From Fibrobacter sp. (GTDB lineage: Bacteria; Fibrobacterota; Fibrobacteria; Fibrobacterales; Fibrobacteraceae): a DNA stretch of 64,000 bases. How positions within the stretch are numbered: position 1 is the first letter of the stretch; each line of letters opens with the position of its first letter. The notes beneath the pieces are model-generated. The model was not told the origin of the DNA. It made no database searches and was given only the letters and a program-made list of their open reading frames with translations. The stretch is from the NCBI GenBank assembly GCA_024398965.1, contig JAKSIF010000012.1, positions 1 through 64,000 on the forward strand, written 5' to 3'. Below are positions 34,412-42,752 of the stretch, piece after piece. Both the position numbers and the translations under genes were made by a program.

Positions 34412-35521
34412 ATGATTACACGCCAGATTGACCGCAACTTCGCCAACATGCGTCTCGACCGCTTTCTTCGCAAGGCATTTCCCGAAGAGTCCCTCTCCGT
34501 ATTCTTCTCCATTATCAGGAAGAAGAAAGTCCGTGTAAACGGCGTTGTAGCCAAGGCAAATCAGATGCTCCAGGAAGGCGACCTGGTGAACATCTATGAA
34601 AATTTCAAGTCCGTCCCCGATGAAGAAAAGGATATGAGCCGGGACAATCTCATTGCTTTTCCCGGCACAGAAGCGGTCGTCGAAGATGAACCCGTACGCT
34701 CCGGCTTCGCCAAAAAGAAGTCTACCTGGGGCAAGACCTTGTCTGGCGCCGAAAAACAGTCCAACTGGGGTGCCCGCGAGCTGGATATCGTAATCCAGAC
34801 CGAAGACTACCTCGTGGTGAACAAACCCTCCGGTTTAGCAAGCCAGCCCGGCTCTGGAACCAAGCCCGGAGAAAGCCTGGTGGAATACCTCTGGGAATGG
34901 GGCCGCCAGGAACAGCTAGACTTTAGGCCCACCATCGCACACCGCCTTGACCAGGAAACCTCGGGCATGCTGCTGGTAGCGCTCCACGGCGACACCCTTC
35001 GCGACCTTACCCGCATGATTCGAGAGCACGAAGTAGACAAGTACTACTACGCCTTGGTCAAGGGAAATCTGGATAAGGACAGAGGAACCATCAACGAAAA
35101 GCTGACCCGTACCGACGCTGCCAAGGGCAGCAAGATGAAAGTAGGCCAGGACGACAAGGAAGCCAAGGAAGCAATCACCCACTACCGCGTAAAGCAACAT
35201 TACATCGGTTATGATCTGGTGAAAATCAAGCTGGAAACCGGCCGTATGCACCAGATTCGCGCCCACTTCGCAAGCATTGGCCACCCCCTGCTGGGTGACT
35301 CCCGCTACGGCGATTTCGCCCTGAATCGTGAAGTAAAAAAGGACCTGGGCCTCCATCGCCTTTTCCTCCACAGTTGCCGTCTGGAATTTGACTGGCAGGG
35401 CGAAAAGAAGGTTTTGGACTGCCCGCTGCCCAAGGAACTGCAATCCGTTCTGGACCAGCTGAAACGCAAGCCTTACGAACGCAAGGAAAACAACTTCCAG
35501 CAGAATCGCCACAGACGATAA
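34412..35521 (+). CDS. RluA-family pseudouridine synthase with S4 domain
   Basis: This 369-residue enzyme makes pseudouridine in rRNA or tRNA. Order: S4 RNA-binding domain (about 13-65, MRLDRFLRKAFPEESLS...VRVNG), a charged linker (70-120), and the catalytic domain. The catalytic motif reads HRLDQETSG (usual HRLDxxTSG), so the Asp is present, and RMHQIRAHFASIGHPLLGDSRYG is the second family motif. The length and S4 domain suit RluC/RluD-like enzymes; the exact site is not predictable. The C-terminus is Lys/Arg/Asn-rich. The short upstream region lacks a good ribosome site. Confidence 0.92.
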   Translation: MITRQIDRNFANMRLDRFLRKAFPEESLSVFFSIIRKKKVRVNGVVAKANQMLQEGDLVNIYENFKSVPDEEKDMSRDNLIAFPGTEAVVEDEPVRSGFAKKKSTWGKTLSGAEKQSNWGARELDIVIQTEDYLVVNKPSGLASQPGSGTKPGESLVEYLWEWGRQEQLDFRPTIAHRLDQETSGMLLVALHGDTLRDLTRMIREHEVDKYYYALVKGNLDKDRGTINEKLTRTDAAKGSKMKVGQDDKEAKEAITHYRVKQHYIGYDLVKIKLETGRMHQIRAHFASIGHPLLGDSRYGDFALNREVKKDLGLHRLFLHSCRLEFDWQGEKKVLDCPLPKELQSVLDQLKRKPYERKENNFQQNRHRR

Positions 35522-35551
35522 CCTCCAATCTTTCTATACAACAGGCTTTTT

Positions 35552-35758
35552 ATGGGAAAACTTTTAGCTTACATACTTCCGGGAATCATCATCTGTATAG
35601 CCCTGATATTCTTTAGTTTCAACTGCGTTTCCGAAGAAACAAGCAAGGCCATTTGGTTCAACAATCTGATGCGCGCAGGATATATACTCTCCATCGTCAT
35701 CCCCTGTGTCATTTACTACATCAAAACCCCTCCCGGAAAAATGAACAAGCCCGACTGA
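35552..35758 (+). CDS. Small two-helix membrane protein, unknown function
   Basis: This 68-residue protein has two hydrophobic segments (about 4-25, LLAYILPGIIICIALIFFSF, and 43-60) joined by a polar loop, and a basic C-terminus. It has no recognised family. An AGG lies about 8 bases before the ATG, and a strong terminator follows, so it is probably a real gene cotranscribed with the RluA-type gene. Confidence 0.55.
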   Translation: MGKLLAYILPGIIICIALIFFSFNCVSEETSKAIWFNNLMRAGYILSIVIPCVIYYIKTPPGKMNKPD

Positions 35759-35781
35759 TTCAATGAAATTTCTATATTCGA

Positions 35782-35808
35782 CGCCGATTTAAAGTCGGCG
35801 TTTTTTTT
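35782..35808 (+). terminator. Terminator before pheT
   Basis: CGCCGA and TCGGCG pair around a short TTTAAAG loop, followed by eight T. TTTCTATATTCG just upstream looks like a promoter box, so the hairpin could alternatively sit at the start of the pheT leader and act as an attenuator. Confidence 0.75.
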
Positions 35809-35831
35809 AGACGTCGTAAAAGGAATAAAAA

Positions 35832-38267
35832 ATGAAAGTTTCTTTAAGTTGGCTGAAGCGTCATGTGGATCTGCCGGAATCTGTGGCAGAAATTGAAAAG
35901 GCACTCACTTCCATCGGCTTGGAAGTGGAAGGCATCGAAGAACCGGGCAAGGTTTATGACAAGCTGGTGGTGGCAAAGGTCCTCACCTGCGAAAACCATC
36001 CGGATAGCGACCACCTCCACATCACTACCGTCAACAACGGCACTGAAACCATCCAGATCGTTTGCGGCGCACCTAACGTTGCTGCAGGCCAGACTGTGGT
36101 TCTCGCTCCCATCGGTGCAGAACTGCCCATGAGCGACGGCACCGTCCTCAAGATGAAGAAGTCCAAGATCCGCGGCGTGGAAAGCTTCGGCATGATTTGC
36201 GCCGAAGACGAAATCGGCCTTTCCGACGACCACGGTGGCATCATGGTTCTGGACGACTCCATTCCCGCAGGCACCCCGTTTGTAAGCCTGGGCATGTACG
36301 ACGTCTGCTTCGAACTGAACGTCACCCCCAACCGCCCAGACGCTCTTTGCCACCGCGGTGTTGCCCGTGAACTGGCAGCCAAGTTTAACCGCCCCCTGAA
36401 GCCCCTCTCCTACAACCTGGTAGAAGAAGCCGACGCAGCCTCCTCCGCAGTTTCCGTGGAAGTGGTCCCCGGTTGCGGTTGCTCCCGCTATACCGCCCGC
36501 GTCATCAAGGGCGTAGAAGTCAAGCAGAGCCCCAGCTGGCTCGCCAAGCTCTTGCACACCGTTGGCATGAACTCCATCAACAACGTGGTGGACATCACCA
36601 ACTTCATCCTCATGGACGTGGGCCAGCCCCTCCATAGCTTCGACATGGACCAGCTGAAGGGTTCCATGATCAAGGTCCGCCGCGCAGTGAAGGGCGAAAA
36701 GATCCAGACCATCGACCACACCGACCACGAGCTCACTGAAGCCGAACTGGTCATCTGCGATGGCGACCGTCCCGTAGCCGTAGCCGGCACCATGGGCGGT
36801 GTAGAATCCGAAATTATCGACGCCACCAAGAACGTTCTTCTGGAAAGCGCCTACTTCAACCCCACCATCGTCCGTAAGCAGGCCAAGCGCCTGGGCATCG
36901 GTTCCGATTCCAGCTACCGTTTCGAACGCGGTATCGACACCACCACCCAGGACGAATACAGCAAGTATGCTTGCGCCATGATCCAGGAAGTGGCTGGCGG
37001 CAAGGTCCTGAAGGGCTGCGTGGAATACACCGGCGACGACCACCAGAAGGAACTTACGAAGATTGACCTCCGCGTCTCCCGCGTGGCAAAGATCATCGGC
37101 ATGAACGTTCCCGCCGACGTGATCCGTAAGCACCTCACCAGCATCAACCTGAACCTGGTTGCAGAAAATGGCGAGACCATGACCTTCGAAATCCCGGGCA
37201 ACCGTCCGGACTTGGAACGCGAAGTGGACCTCATCGAAGAAGTAGCCCGCCTCGTAGGTTTCGACAACATTCCTTACAGCCTGCCCAAGTTCACCATGCA
37301 GCCCAACGAACTTCCGGCTGTAGAACAGATGAACAGAAAGATCCGCAGAACTTTGAGTGCCATGGGTCTCCATGAATGCTTGAACCTGCGCTTCACCAGC
37401 AAGGCTCGCACCGAAGCTCTTTTCGGCACCGACGCTTCTGACCGTCGCGCAAACCCCGCAGCACTTCTGAACCCCCTGTCCGAAGAACTGGGCGTTGTAC
37501 CCACTTCTCTCCTCCCCAACTTGCTGAAGAATGTTGCCGAAAACGAAAAGAACCGCCCCGGTTCCGTTCGCTTGTTCGAAGTGGCCAAGGGCCAGTTCAA
37601 GCGTGAACGCGCCGACGTCCGCGACAACGGCTTTGACGAATCCAACCTGGTGGCTTTGGTTGTGGCAGGCGCCTTCGACGCAAACCCGCTGAACGACAAG
37701 CCCGCACAGATTGACTTCGCCTCTTTCAAGGGCCTGGTCCAGACCTTCTTCAAGCGCTGCGGTATCGTGGTTGAATTCCGCATTCCCGAAAAGCTGGAAG
37801 CCTTCATGCATCCGGGCAAGCAGACTGAAATCGTCGCCGGCAAGACCGTTCTCGGCACCATGGGCGCCCTGCATCCGTCTGTAGCCAAGTCCTGCGAAAT
37901 CGGTTACGAAACCTATGTGATGGAAGCCGACCTGGACAAGATGATTGTGGCAAGCCAGAAGAAGATTATCTTCCAGGCCTTCAGCCGTCAGGTTCCTTCC
38001 AGCCGCGACATCTCTCTTGAAGTAGCCAAGGAAATGACTCACGAAGAAATCGTTGCTCGTATCAAGGGCCTCAACCCCAAGAACCTTGCAAAGATTGCCC
38101 TCAAGAGCATCTACGAAGGCGAAAAGATCGAAGCCGGCAAGAAGAACATGGTCTACAGCCTCACCTACCAGGCCATGGACCGCACCCTTACCGACGACGA
38201 AGTCAACAAGGCACACAACAAGCTTCGCGACAAGCTGGTAGCTAACGGAGACATCGTTTTGCGCTAA
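35832..38267 (+). CDS. pheT: Phenylalanyl-tRNA synthetase beta subunit
   Basis: This 811-residue beta chain of the alpha2-beta2 synthetase has a tRNA-binding (EMAP-like) domain at about 40-150, B3/B4 editing domain (about 210-385, with NVTPNRPDALCHRGVARELAA before it), B5 (about 400-475), the catalytic-like core, and a C-terminal ferredoxin-fold anticodon-binding domain (about 718-811, FSRQVPSSRDISLEV). The start MKVSLSWLKRHVDL is standard and AAGGAAT precedes it. pheS is not adjacent, unlike in many bacteria where pheS and pheT form an operon. Confidence 0.96.
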   Translation: MKVSLSWLKRHVDLPESVAEIEKALTSIGLEVEGIEEPGKVYDKLVVAKVLTCENHPDSDHLHITTVNNGTETIQIVCGAPNVAAGQTVVLAPIGAELPMSDGTVLKMKKSKIRGVESFGMICAEDEIGLSDDHGGIMVLDDSIPAGTPFVSLGMYDVCFELNVTPNRPDALCHRGVARELAAKFNRPLKPLSYNLVEEADAASSAVSVEVVPGCGCSRYTARVIKGVEVKQSPSWLAKLLHTVGMNSINNVVDITNFILMDVGQPLHSFDMDQLKGSMIKVRRAVKGEKIQTIDHTDHELTEAELVICDGDRPVAVAGTMGGVESEIIDATKNVLLESAYFNPTIVRKQAKRLGIGSDSSYRFERGIDTTTQDEYSKYACAMIQEVAGGKVLKGCVEYTGDDHQKELTKIDLRVSRVAKIIGMNVPADVIRKHLTSINLNLVAENGETMTFEIPGNRPDLEREVDLIEEVARLVGFDNIPYSLPKFTMQPNELPAVEQMNRKIRRTLSAMGLHECLNLRFTSKARTEALFGTDASDRRANPAALLNPLSEELGVVPTSLLPNLLKNVAENEKNRPGSVRLFEVAKGQFKRERADVRDNGFDESNLVALVVAGAFDANPLNDKPAQIDFASFKGLVQTFFKRCGIVVEFRIPEKLEAFMHPGKQTEIVAGKTVLGTMGALHPSVAKSCEIGYETYVMEADLDKMIVASQKKIIFQAFSRQVPSSRDISLEVAKEMTHEEIVARIKGLNPKNLAKIALKSIYEGEKIEAGKKNMVYSLTYQAMDRTLTDDEVNKAHNKLRDKLVANGDIVLR

Positions 38268-38277
38268 CGCGCATAGA

Positions 38278-38299
38278 CTATAGGTTAAAGTTTAAAGGA
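38278..38299 (+). repeat. Degenerate AGGTTAAAGG intergenic repeat
   Basis: ATAGGTTAAAGTTTAAAGG lies directly after pheT and resembles the tracts at 15020-15050 and 56416-56442. Confidence 0.4.
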
Positions 38300-38359
38300 G
38301 AAAGAATTTTTACTCTCCTTTAAGTTAAAAAGCCCCGCAGTCCAACTGCGAGGCTTTTT
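38293..38359 (+). terminator. Double hairpin terminator after pheT
   Basis: The first stem is AAAGGAG/CTCCTTT (38293-38321). The second is AAAAAGCC...GGCTTTTT around CGCAG-tccaa-CTGCG (38327-38359), which is bidirectional and also serves the convergent gene at 38382. Confidence 0.85.
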
Positions 38360-38381
38360 CTATTTAAACCGTTCCGACGTA

Positions 38382-38762
38382 CTAACCGACTAGCGCCGTC
38401 TTCACCTGCTGAATAAAGCTCATTTCCTCAGGAGAAACATTGGTCTCGTTATCATCTTCCTTGGAGGCTCCGGCAATGCGGAGCATGGCTTCCAGAACCT
38501 TGCTCTTAAATTCAGCGGATTCTTTCTTCAAAACAGCGATGCAAGCGTCGGTGCGGTCCTTGGCATTGCAGAAATCACCATAGGTATTGTTGAAATCATC
38601 CCAGCTTACATCCGGGGTCAGTTCGTCATGAATCTTGTCCAGTTCGTCGCTTTCAGCCTGGGTTGCGGATGCAGAACCCGGCAGCAGCTTTTCAGTTTCG
38701 GTTTCGTGGAAAAGGCAGGCAACCTGCCAAGACAAAATCAAAAGAGCAAGATTCGGTTTCAT
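38382..38762 (-). CDS. Small exported protein, possible lipoprotein, unknown function
   Basis: This is a 126-residue protein from the ATG at 38762, which has GAGGTAATC directly upstream; the longer frame adds 35 implausible residues. The N-terminus MKPNLALLILSWQVACLF is a short signal sequence with a possible, poor lipobox (QVAC). The mature part is acidic and helical, with two cysteines (FCNAKDRTDAC) that could form a disulfide. I do not recognise a family. It converges with pheT and shares its terminator. Confidence 0.65.
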   Translation of the reverse strand: MKPNLALLILSWQVACLFHETETEKLLPGSASATQAESDELDKIHDELTPDVSWDDFNNTYGDFCNAKDRTDACIAVLKKESAEFKSKVLEAMLRIAGASKEDDNETNVSPEEMSFIQQVKTALVG

Positions 38763-38864
38763 GATTACCTCGAATTGTTTTGCTAAAAGATATATAATAG
38801 CACCCCCATTTTGAACTGCGAACAACGAGATTTTCATGTTTTTTTCAACATTCCACCCCTTCAC

Positions 38865-38925
38865 CATTCATTTTTCATCATTCATCCTTCATTGTTAATT
38901 GTTCTTTGTTCATTGTCCTTTGTCA
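38865..38925 (-). repeat. AACAATGAA-type intergenic repeat upstream of dnaX
   Basis: On the minus strand successive units read ACAATGAACAAAGAACAATT, AACAATGAAGG and ATGAATGATGAAA. The first matches 34308-34340 closely. It abuts the dnaX promoter region. Confidence 0.5.
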
Positions 38926-38930
38926 ATTTT

Positions 38931-38946
38931 TTCTATACTTTACGTC
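38931..38946 (+). promoter_or_regulatory. Promoter-like box abutting dnaX
   Basis: TTTTTTCTATACTTTACGTC runs up to the ATG. With -10 TATACT (38934-38939), initiation would fall at the ATG, giving a leaderless mRNA. There is no Shine-Dalgarno sequence. Confidence 0.5.
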
Positions 38947-40731
38947 ATGGCATACGTAGCAATGGCCCGTAAGTGGCGTCCGCAGTCTTTTTCCGACATG
39001 GTCGGTCAGGAACATATCGCTCAAACCCTTCAGAACGCAATCGAGGGTGGGCGTCTTCACCATGCATTCCTGTTCACCGGAACCCGCGGCGTAGGTAAGA
39101 CCACCAGTGCCCGTATCCTTGCCCGTACTTTGAACTGCACCGGCGGCGACCCTCTGCACCCCTGTGGCGAATGCCCCAGCTGCAAGGACTTTGCCGGCGG
39201 CAACCCCATGGACGTTTTCGAAATAGATGCAGCCTCCAACACCGGTGTGGACAGCATCCGCGACGTCATCGACCGCGTGCAGTATCCGCCCGTTATCGGC
39301 AAGTACAAGATCTTTATTATCGACGAAGTCCACATGCTTTCCAACGCCGCCTTCAACGCCCTGTTGAAGACCCTGGAAGAACCCCCTGACCATGTGATTT
39401 TCATCTTCGCCACCACAGAAGTCAACAAGGTGCTCCCCACCATCTTGAGCCGTGTGCAGCGTTTTGACTTCAAGAGACTTTCCGTAGAACAGGTTCGCAG
39501 CCGTCTTCGCTACATCTGTGAACAGGAAGGCATCAACGCCTCCGACGAAACCCTGGATATCTTCGCCGAAAAGGCCGACGGTTCCATGCGCGACGGCCTC
39601 ACCTTCTTCGATCAGGCCTACGCCTTTACCGGTAGCGAAATGACTGCAGACGCTGTCCGTAGCGTTCTTGGCATTCCCTCTACCGAACTGTTCTTTACGT
39701 TGATTAACTCCATCGAAAGCCACGACCTCAAGGCATGCTTCCAGATGGTAGATGACGCCTGCAAGAAGGGCATCGAGTTCACTCCCCTTCTGGATGGCTT
39801 CGGCAAGTTCCTCCGCAACCTGCTGTACGCTCGTCTCGAGGCATTTACCCCCGATTCGCTGAACATCACGGAAGAACTCTACAACCGTTTCAAGGAAGCC
39901 GCCCCTGGTCTCAAGAACGGCGACATCCTTCGCATCAGCAAGATGCTTATCGACCTGCAGGCAACGCTGCGATACAGCACCAACCCCCGCCTCCTGGTAG
40001 AAACCACCTTTGCACGAATGGCCTGGCTTGACCATCTTACCGACCTACGAAGAGCGTTGGCCGCCATCAACGATCCCGCAAAAGCTTCTGGTAGCCCTGA
40101 CCAAGAGGCGTTAAAAAAAAAAGTAACTGATGTCAGAAATATGCTGGATGCCCAGGAAGAAGCCAGGGCCATGCAGCAAGCTGAAGAAAATCCCTTTGCC
40201 GCCATGCAGAACGGCATCGTGAACGGCTACCGTTCCGAGCTGGGAATCAACAACTACTCCCGATACGAGATTGCTGCCGCCTGGGGTTCTATCCGGGTGC
40301 AGATTGCAGACATGCAGGATTTCGCCTTCTCCGTGGCCCTGAACGACACCGTCCTCGAGGTTGGCGACCTCCAGCAGACACCCTTCGAAGTATTCCTGAC
40401 CTACGTAGGAACTCCCGAATCCGCCGGCTGGGCCGAAAAACAGATGAGGGACCGTCCCGACTACATCGAGCGTGTAAAGCAGATCTTGGAAGAAAGCCTC
40501 CAGACTCCCGTGGACCTGAAGATCAAGAGTCGCGCCTATAACGAAGCGGAACTGACCCAGAAGCGCATGGCCCAGATGTCTCCCTACGAACTGGACCTGC
40601 AAAACGACGACGGCCTGCGCCTGCTCAAGGAACAATTCAAGGCGGAACTGATATACTCCCGCAAAATCCAGAAAGTGGTCCCCGAAACAGACCAACAGTC
40701 GGATTCAGACGTTTCATCTTCGGATGACTAG
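38947..40731 (+). CDS. dnaX: DNA polymerase III subunits gamma/tau
   Basis: This 594-residue clamp-loader ATPase binds and loads the sliding clamp at replication forks. Visible features are the Walker A GTRGVGKTT, a zinc module (CTGGDPLHPCGECPSC), DEVHMLS, and the sensor-1 region TTEVNKVLPTILSRVQRF, where the usual SRC reads SRV. After the collar domain (to about residue 385) there is a run of ten A at 40113-40122 in codons 389-392. Frame -1 would stop after Ser-Asn (TGA 40128-40130) and frame +1 at TAA 40124-40126, so a shorter gamma form of about 392-394 residues is probable. ybaB follows after 62 bases. Confidence 0.95.
   Translation: MAYVAMARKWRPQSFSDMVGQEHIAQTLQNAIEGGRLHHAFLFTGTRGVGKTTSARILARTLNCTGGDPLHPCGECPSCKDFAGGNPMDVFEIDAASNTGVDSIRDVIDRVQYPPVIGKYKIFIIDEVHMLSNAAFNALLKTLEEPPDHVIFIFATTEVNKVLPTILSRVQRFDFKRLSVEQVRSRLRYICEQEGINASDETLDIFAEKADGSMRDGLTFFDQAYAFTGSEMTADAVRSVLGIPSTELFFTLINSIESHDLKACFQMVDDACKKGIEFTPLLDGFGKFLRNLLYARLEAFTPDSLNITEELYNRFKEAAPGLKNGDILRISKMLIDLQATLRYSTNPRLLVETTFARMAWLDHLTDLRRALAAINDPAKASGSPDQEALKKKVTDVRNMLDAQEEARAMQQAEENPFAAMQNGIVNGYRSELGINNYSRYEIAAAWGSIRVQIADMQDFAFSVALNDTVLEVGDLQQTPFEVFLTYVGTPESAGWAEKQMRDRPDYIERVKQILEESLQTPVDLKIKSRAYNEAELTQKRMAQMSPYELDLQNDDGLRLLKEQFKAELIYSRKIQKVVPETDQQSDSDVSSSDD
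40103..40130 (+). other. Predicted slippage/frameshift site in dnaX
   Basis: AAGAGG (a Shine-Dalgarno-like stimulator) lies 4 bases before TT and a run of ten A. The zero frame is TTA AAA AAA AAA GTA. Both alternative frames end within two codons (AGT AAC TGA, or TAA). E. coli dnaX uses -1 ribosomal frameshifting on A AAA AAG and Thermus dnaX uses transcriptional slippage on an A run at an equivalent place. A GC-rich hairpin (GCCC..GGGC) can form shortly downstream. Confidence 0.75.
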
Positions 40732-40793
40732 CCTAAAAACCCCTAAAATTTGTAAATTAAAGCAAAAAAAGCCCATTTAAAGGAAAAATCACT

Positions 40794-41102
40794 ATGGACA
40801 TGAGCAAAATGTTGAGAGACCTTCAGAAAATGCAGAGCAAGATGATGAAGGCCCAGAGCGATCTCAAGGCACAGAGTTTCGACGCCGAAGCCGGTGGTGG
40901 CATGGTGAAAGTGGCCATGAACGGCAAGGGTGTGGTCACCATGATCAAGATCAATCCCGACTGCGTCGACAAGGATGACGTGGAAGCACTGGAAGACCTC
41001 CTGATGGCAGCCATTAACTCCGCCGTCAAAAAGAAAGATGAAGCCACCCAGTCCAGCATTTCCGACATCACCGGCGGCATGAAAATTCCCGGTTTGATGT
41101 AG
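40794..41102 (+). CDS. ybaB: YbaB/EbfC family nucleoid-associated protein
   Basis: This 102-residue DNA-binding protein of the YbaB/EbfC family is typically encoded next to dnaX, as here. The N-terminal coiled helix is Met/Lys/Gln-rich (MSKMLRDLQKMQSKMMKAQ) and the core has the family phrase GGGMVKVAMNGKGVVTMIKINP. The usual third partner recR is not seen. AAGGA precedes the start, and a strong terminator follows the stop. Confidence 0.93.
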   Translation: MDMSKMLRDLQKMQSKMMKAQSDLKAQSFDAEAGGGMVKVAMNGKGVVTMIKINPDCVDKDDVEALEDLLMAAINSAVKKKDEATQSSISDITGGMKIPGLM

Positions 41103-41124
41103 GTCACACCTTTGTTAGTAAAGG

Positions 41125-41146
41125 GCGCCCATAAGGGCGCTTTTTT
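41125..41146 (+). terminator. Terminator of dnaX-ybaB
   Basis: GCGCCC-ataa-GGGCGC is followed by six T. Confidence 0.9.
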
Positions 41147-41238
41147 CGTTTTATGGCCTGGCAAAAACGCGTGTTTTTCGCCAAAAACGGCAATTTCATT
41201 TTATCCCCCAAAACATGCACTTCATCCATTTTATTATA

Positions 41239-41272
41239 AAAAAGCCCTTTAGAACAGGGGGCATTTTTTTTA
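41239..41272 (+). terminator. Second T-tailed hairpin before the efflux operon
   Basis: GCCCTTT-agaac-AGGGGGC is followed by ATTTTTTTT. It lies just upstream of the efflux operon; the A run on its left side makes it potentially bidirectional. Its role as attenuator or back-up terminator is uncertain. Confidence 0.55.
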
Positions 41273-41304
41273 AATTTGGCCCGTAAAATTAGATAGGAGA
41301 TATA

Positions 41305-42735
41305 ATGTCCAGGCAACTTGCTATTTCGGCAACTCTCGCCGCAACATTCGCCCTTGGCATGGCAGCTCAGACCTTCGCCGGTCAGACCTATACCCGCGAA
41401 GAAGCCATCAACGTTGCACTTGAAAATTCCTCCGACGTCAAGTCCGCCGAGGAAAGTTTGAAAAAGACCAACGCTCAGGTAGACGAAGGCTATGGTAACG
41501 CCTATCCTTCCATCGACTTGAGTGCTACCGTCACCCGTATTTTCGGCCTCGACGACGTAAAAAAATCCACAGCCTTGTCCGATGCCGCAGGCCAGATGGC
41601 CATGGGCCAGGATGCAGATGGTCACCCCCTGGCCAACGCCTTTGATACCCAGGTTATTGCTCCGGCCATGGACGGCCTCATTTACGGCATGTCCAGACAG
41701 GGTTATCGCTGGCAGTCCAGCGTAGGCCTTACCGCCACCCAAGTTCTTTACGCCGGTGGTAAGGTTGGCACAGGCATCGAAATTGCAAAGACCGCAAAGC
41801 TCAACAGCGAAATCGCCCTTGAAAATGCCAAGAGCAACGTCCGCTTCAGCGTGGAAGAAGCTTTCGACAATGTGATCATCCTGGACAGTTCAGTGGTTAT
41901 CACCGAAGAAAGCATCGCCCTCCTGGAAACCGCCGTTGAACTGGCAACCCAGTCCTACAAGAGCGGCCTTGGTACCGAACTGGACATGGTCCGTGCCCAG
42001 TTGGAACTGGACAACCTGAAGTCCACTCTGGAAGACCTGAAGAAGAAGCAGGTTCTTGCACGTAACGCAATCCTGAACACCATGGGTCTGCCCTACGATG
42101 CAGAAGTCAAGTTCGTCGGTGACTTCCGTAGCCCCGAGAACGCATCCATGCCGGACACCGCCATGGCAAACGTCCTGAAGCGCCGTAAGGAAATCGCTCA
42201 GTTGAAGGCCGCCGAAGAAATCAACAACAAGTTGGTCGATATCCAGAAAGGCGACTACAAGCCGACCGTAGCCCTCCAGGCCGGTATCAAGTACAGCAAC
42301 AACCAGAACGAATTCTACAAGTGGGACGCACCGGACTGGGACGAAAACATCAACAAGTACGTCGCCTTGAGCGTCACCATGAACCTTTTCAATGGCAACA
42401 AGACAAGGTCCGGCGTAGCCCAGGCAAAGTCCGACCTTCGTTCCATTCAGCTCCAGCGCGAAACCGCAGAACGCGGATTCCGTCTGCAGGTCGAATCCTG
42501 CGTAAGCAACCTTGAAAACGCCACTCAGCAGATCGAAATGAAGAAGCGTTCCCTGGAACTTTCCCAGAAGAACTACGACTTAACTGAGGCAGCCTATAAG
42601 GTAGGTCGTGAGACTCAAATCAACTACCTTACTGCAAACAATAGCCTCCGTCAGGCAAAACTGGCCTACACTCAAGCAATTAAGGAATGGAACACAGCAT
42701 ACAATGCTCTGCTCCAGGCAACCGGTGAATATTAA
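41305..42735 (+). CDS. TolC-family outer-membrane efflux protein
   Basis: This 476-residue protein has a signal peptide (ISATLAATFALGMAAQTFA) and two OEP repeats of long helices with short beta hairpins, as in TolC. Typical phrases are YTREEAINVALENSSDVKSAEESL, QSYKSGLGTELDMVRAQLELDNLKSTLEDLKKKQV and the C-terminal KLAYTQAIKEWNTAYNALLQATG. It provides the exit duct for the adaptor and pump encoded directly downstream (gaps of 17 and 18 bases). TAGGAG precedes the ATG. Confidence 0.93.
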   Translation: MSRQLAISATLAATFALGMAAQTFAGQTYTREEAINVALENSSDVKSAEESLKKTNAQVDEGYGNAYPSIDLSATVTRIFGLDDVKKSTALSDAAGQMAMGQDADGHPLANAFDTQVIAPAMDGLIYGMSRQGYRWQSSVGLTATQVLYAGGKVGTGIEIAKTAKLNSEIALENAKSNVRFSVEEAFDNVIILDSSVVITEESIALLETAVELATQSYKSGLGTELDMVRAQLELDNLKSTLEDLKKKQVLARNAILNTMGLPYDAEVKFVGDFRSPENASMPDTAMANVLKRRKEIAQLKAAEEINNKLVDIQKGDYKPTVALQAGIKYSNNQNEFYKWDAPDWDENINKYVALSVTMNLFNGNKTRSGVAQAKSDLRSIQLQRETAERGFRLQVESCVSNLENATQQIEMKKRSLELSQKNYDLTEAAYKVGRETQINYLTANNSLRQAKLAYTQAIKEWNTAYNALLQATGEY

Positions 42736-42752
42736 GAGATAAGAGGAAGAAA

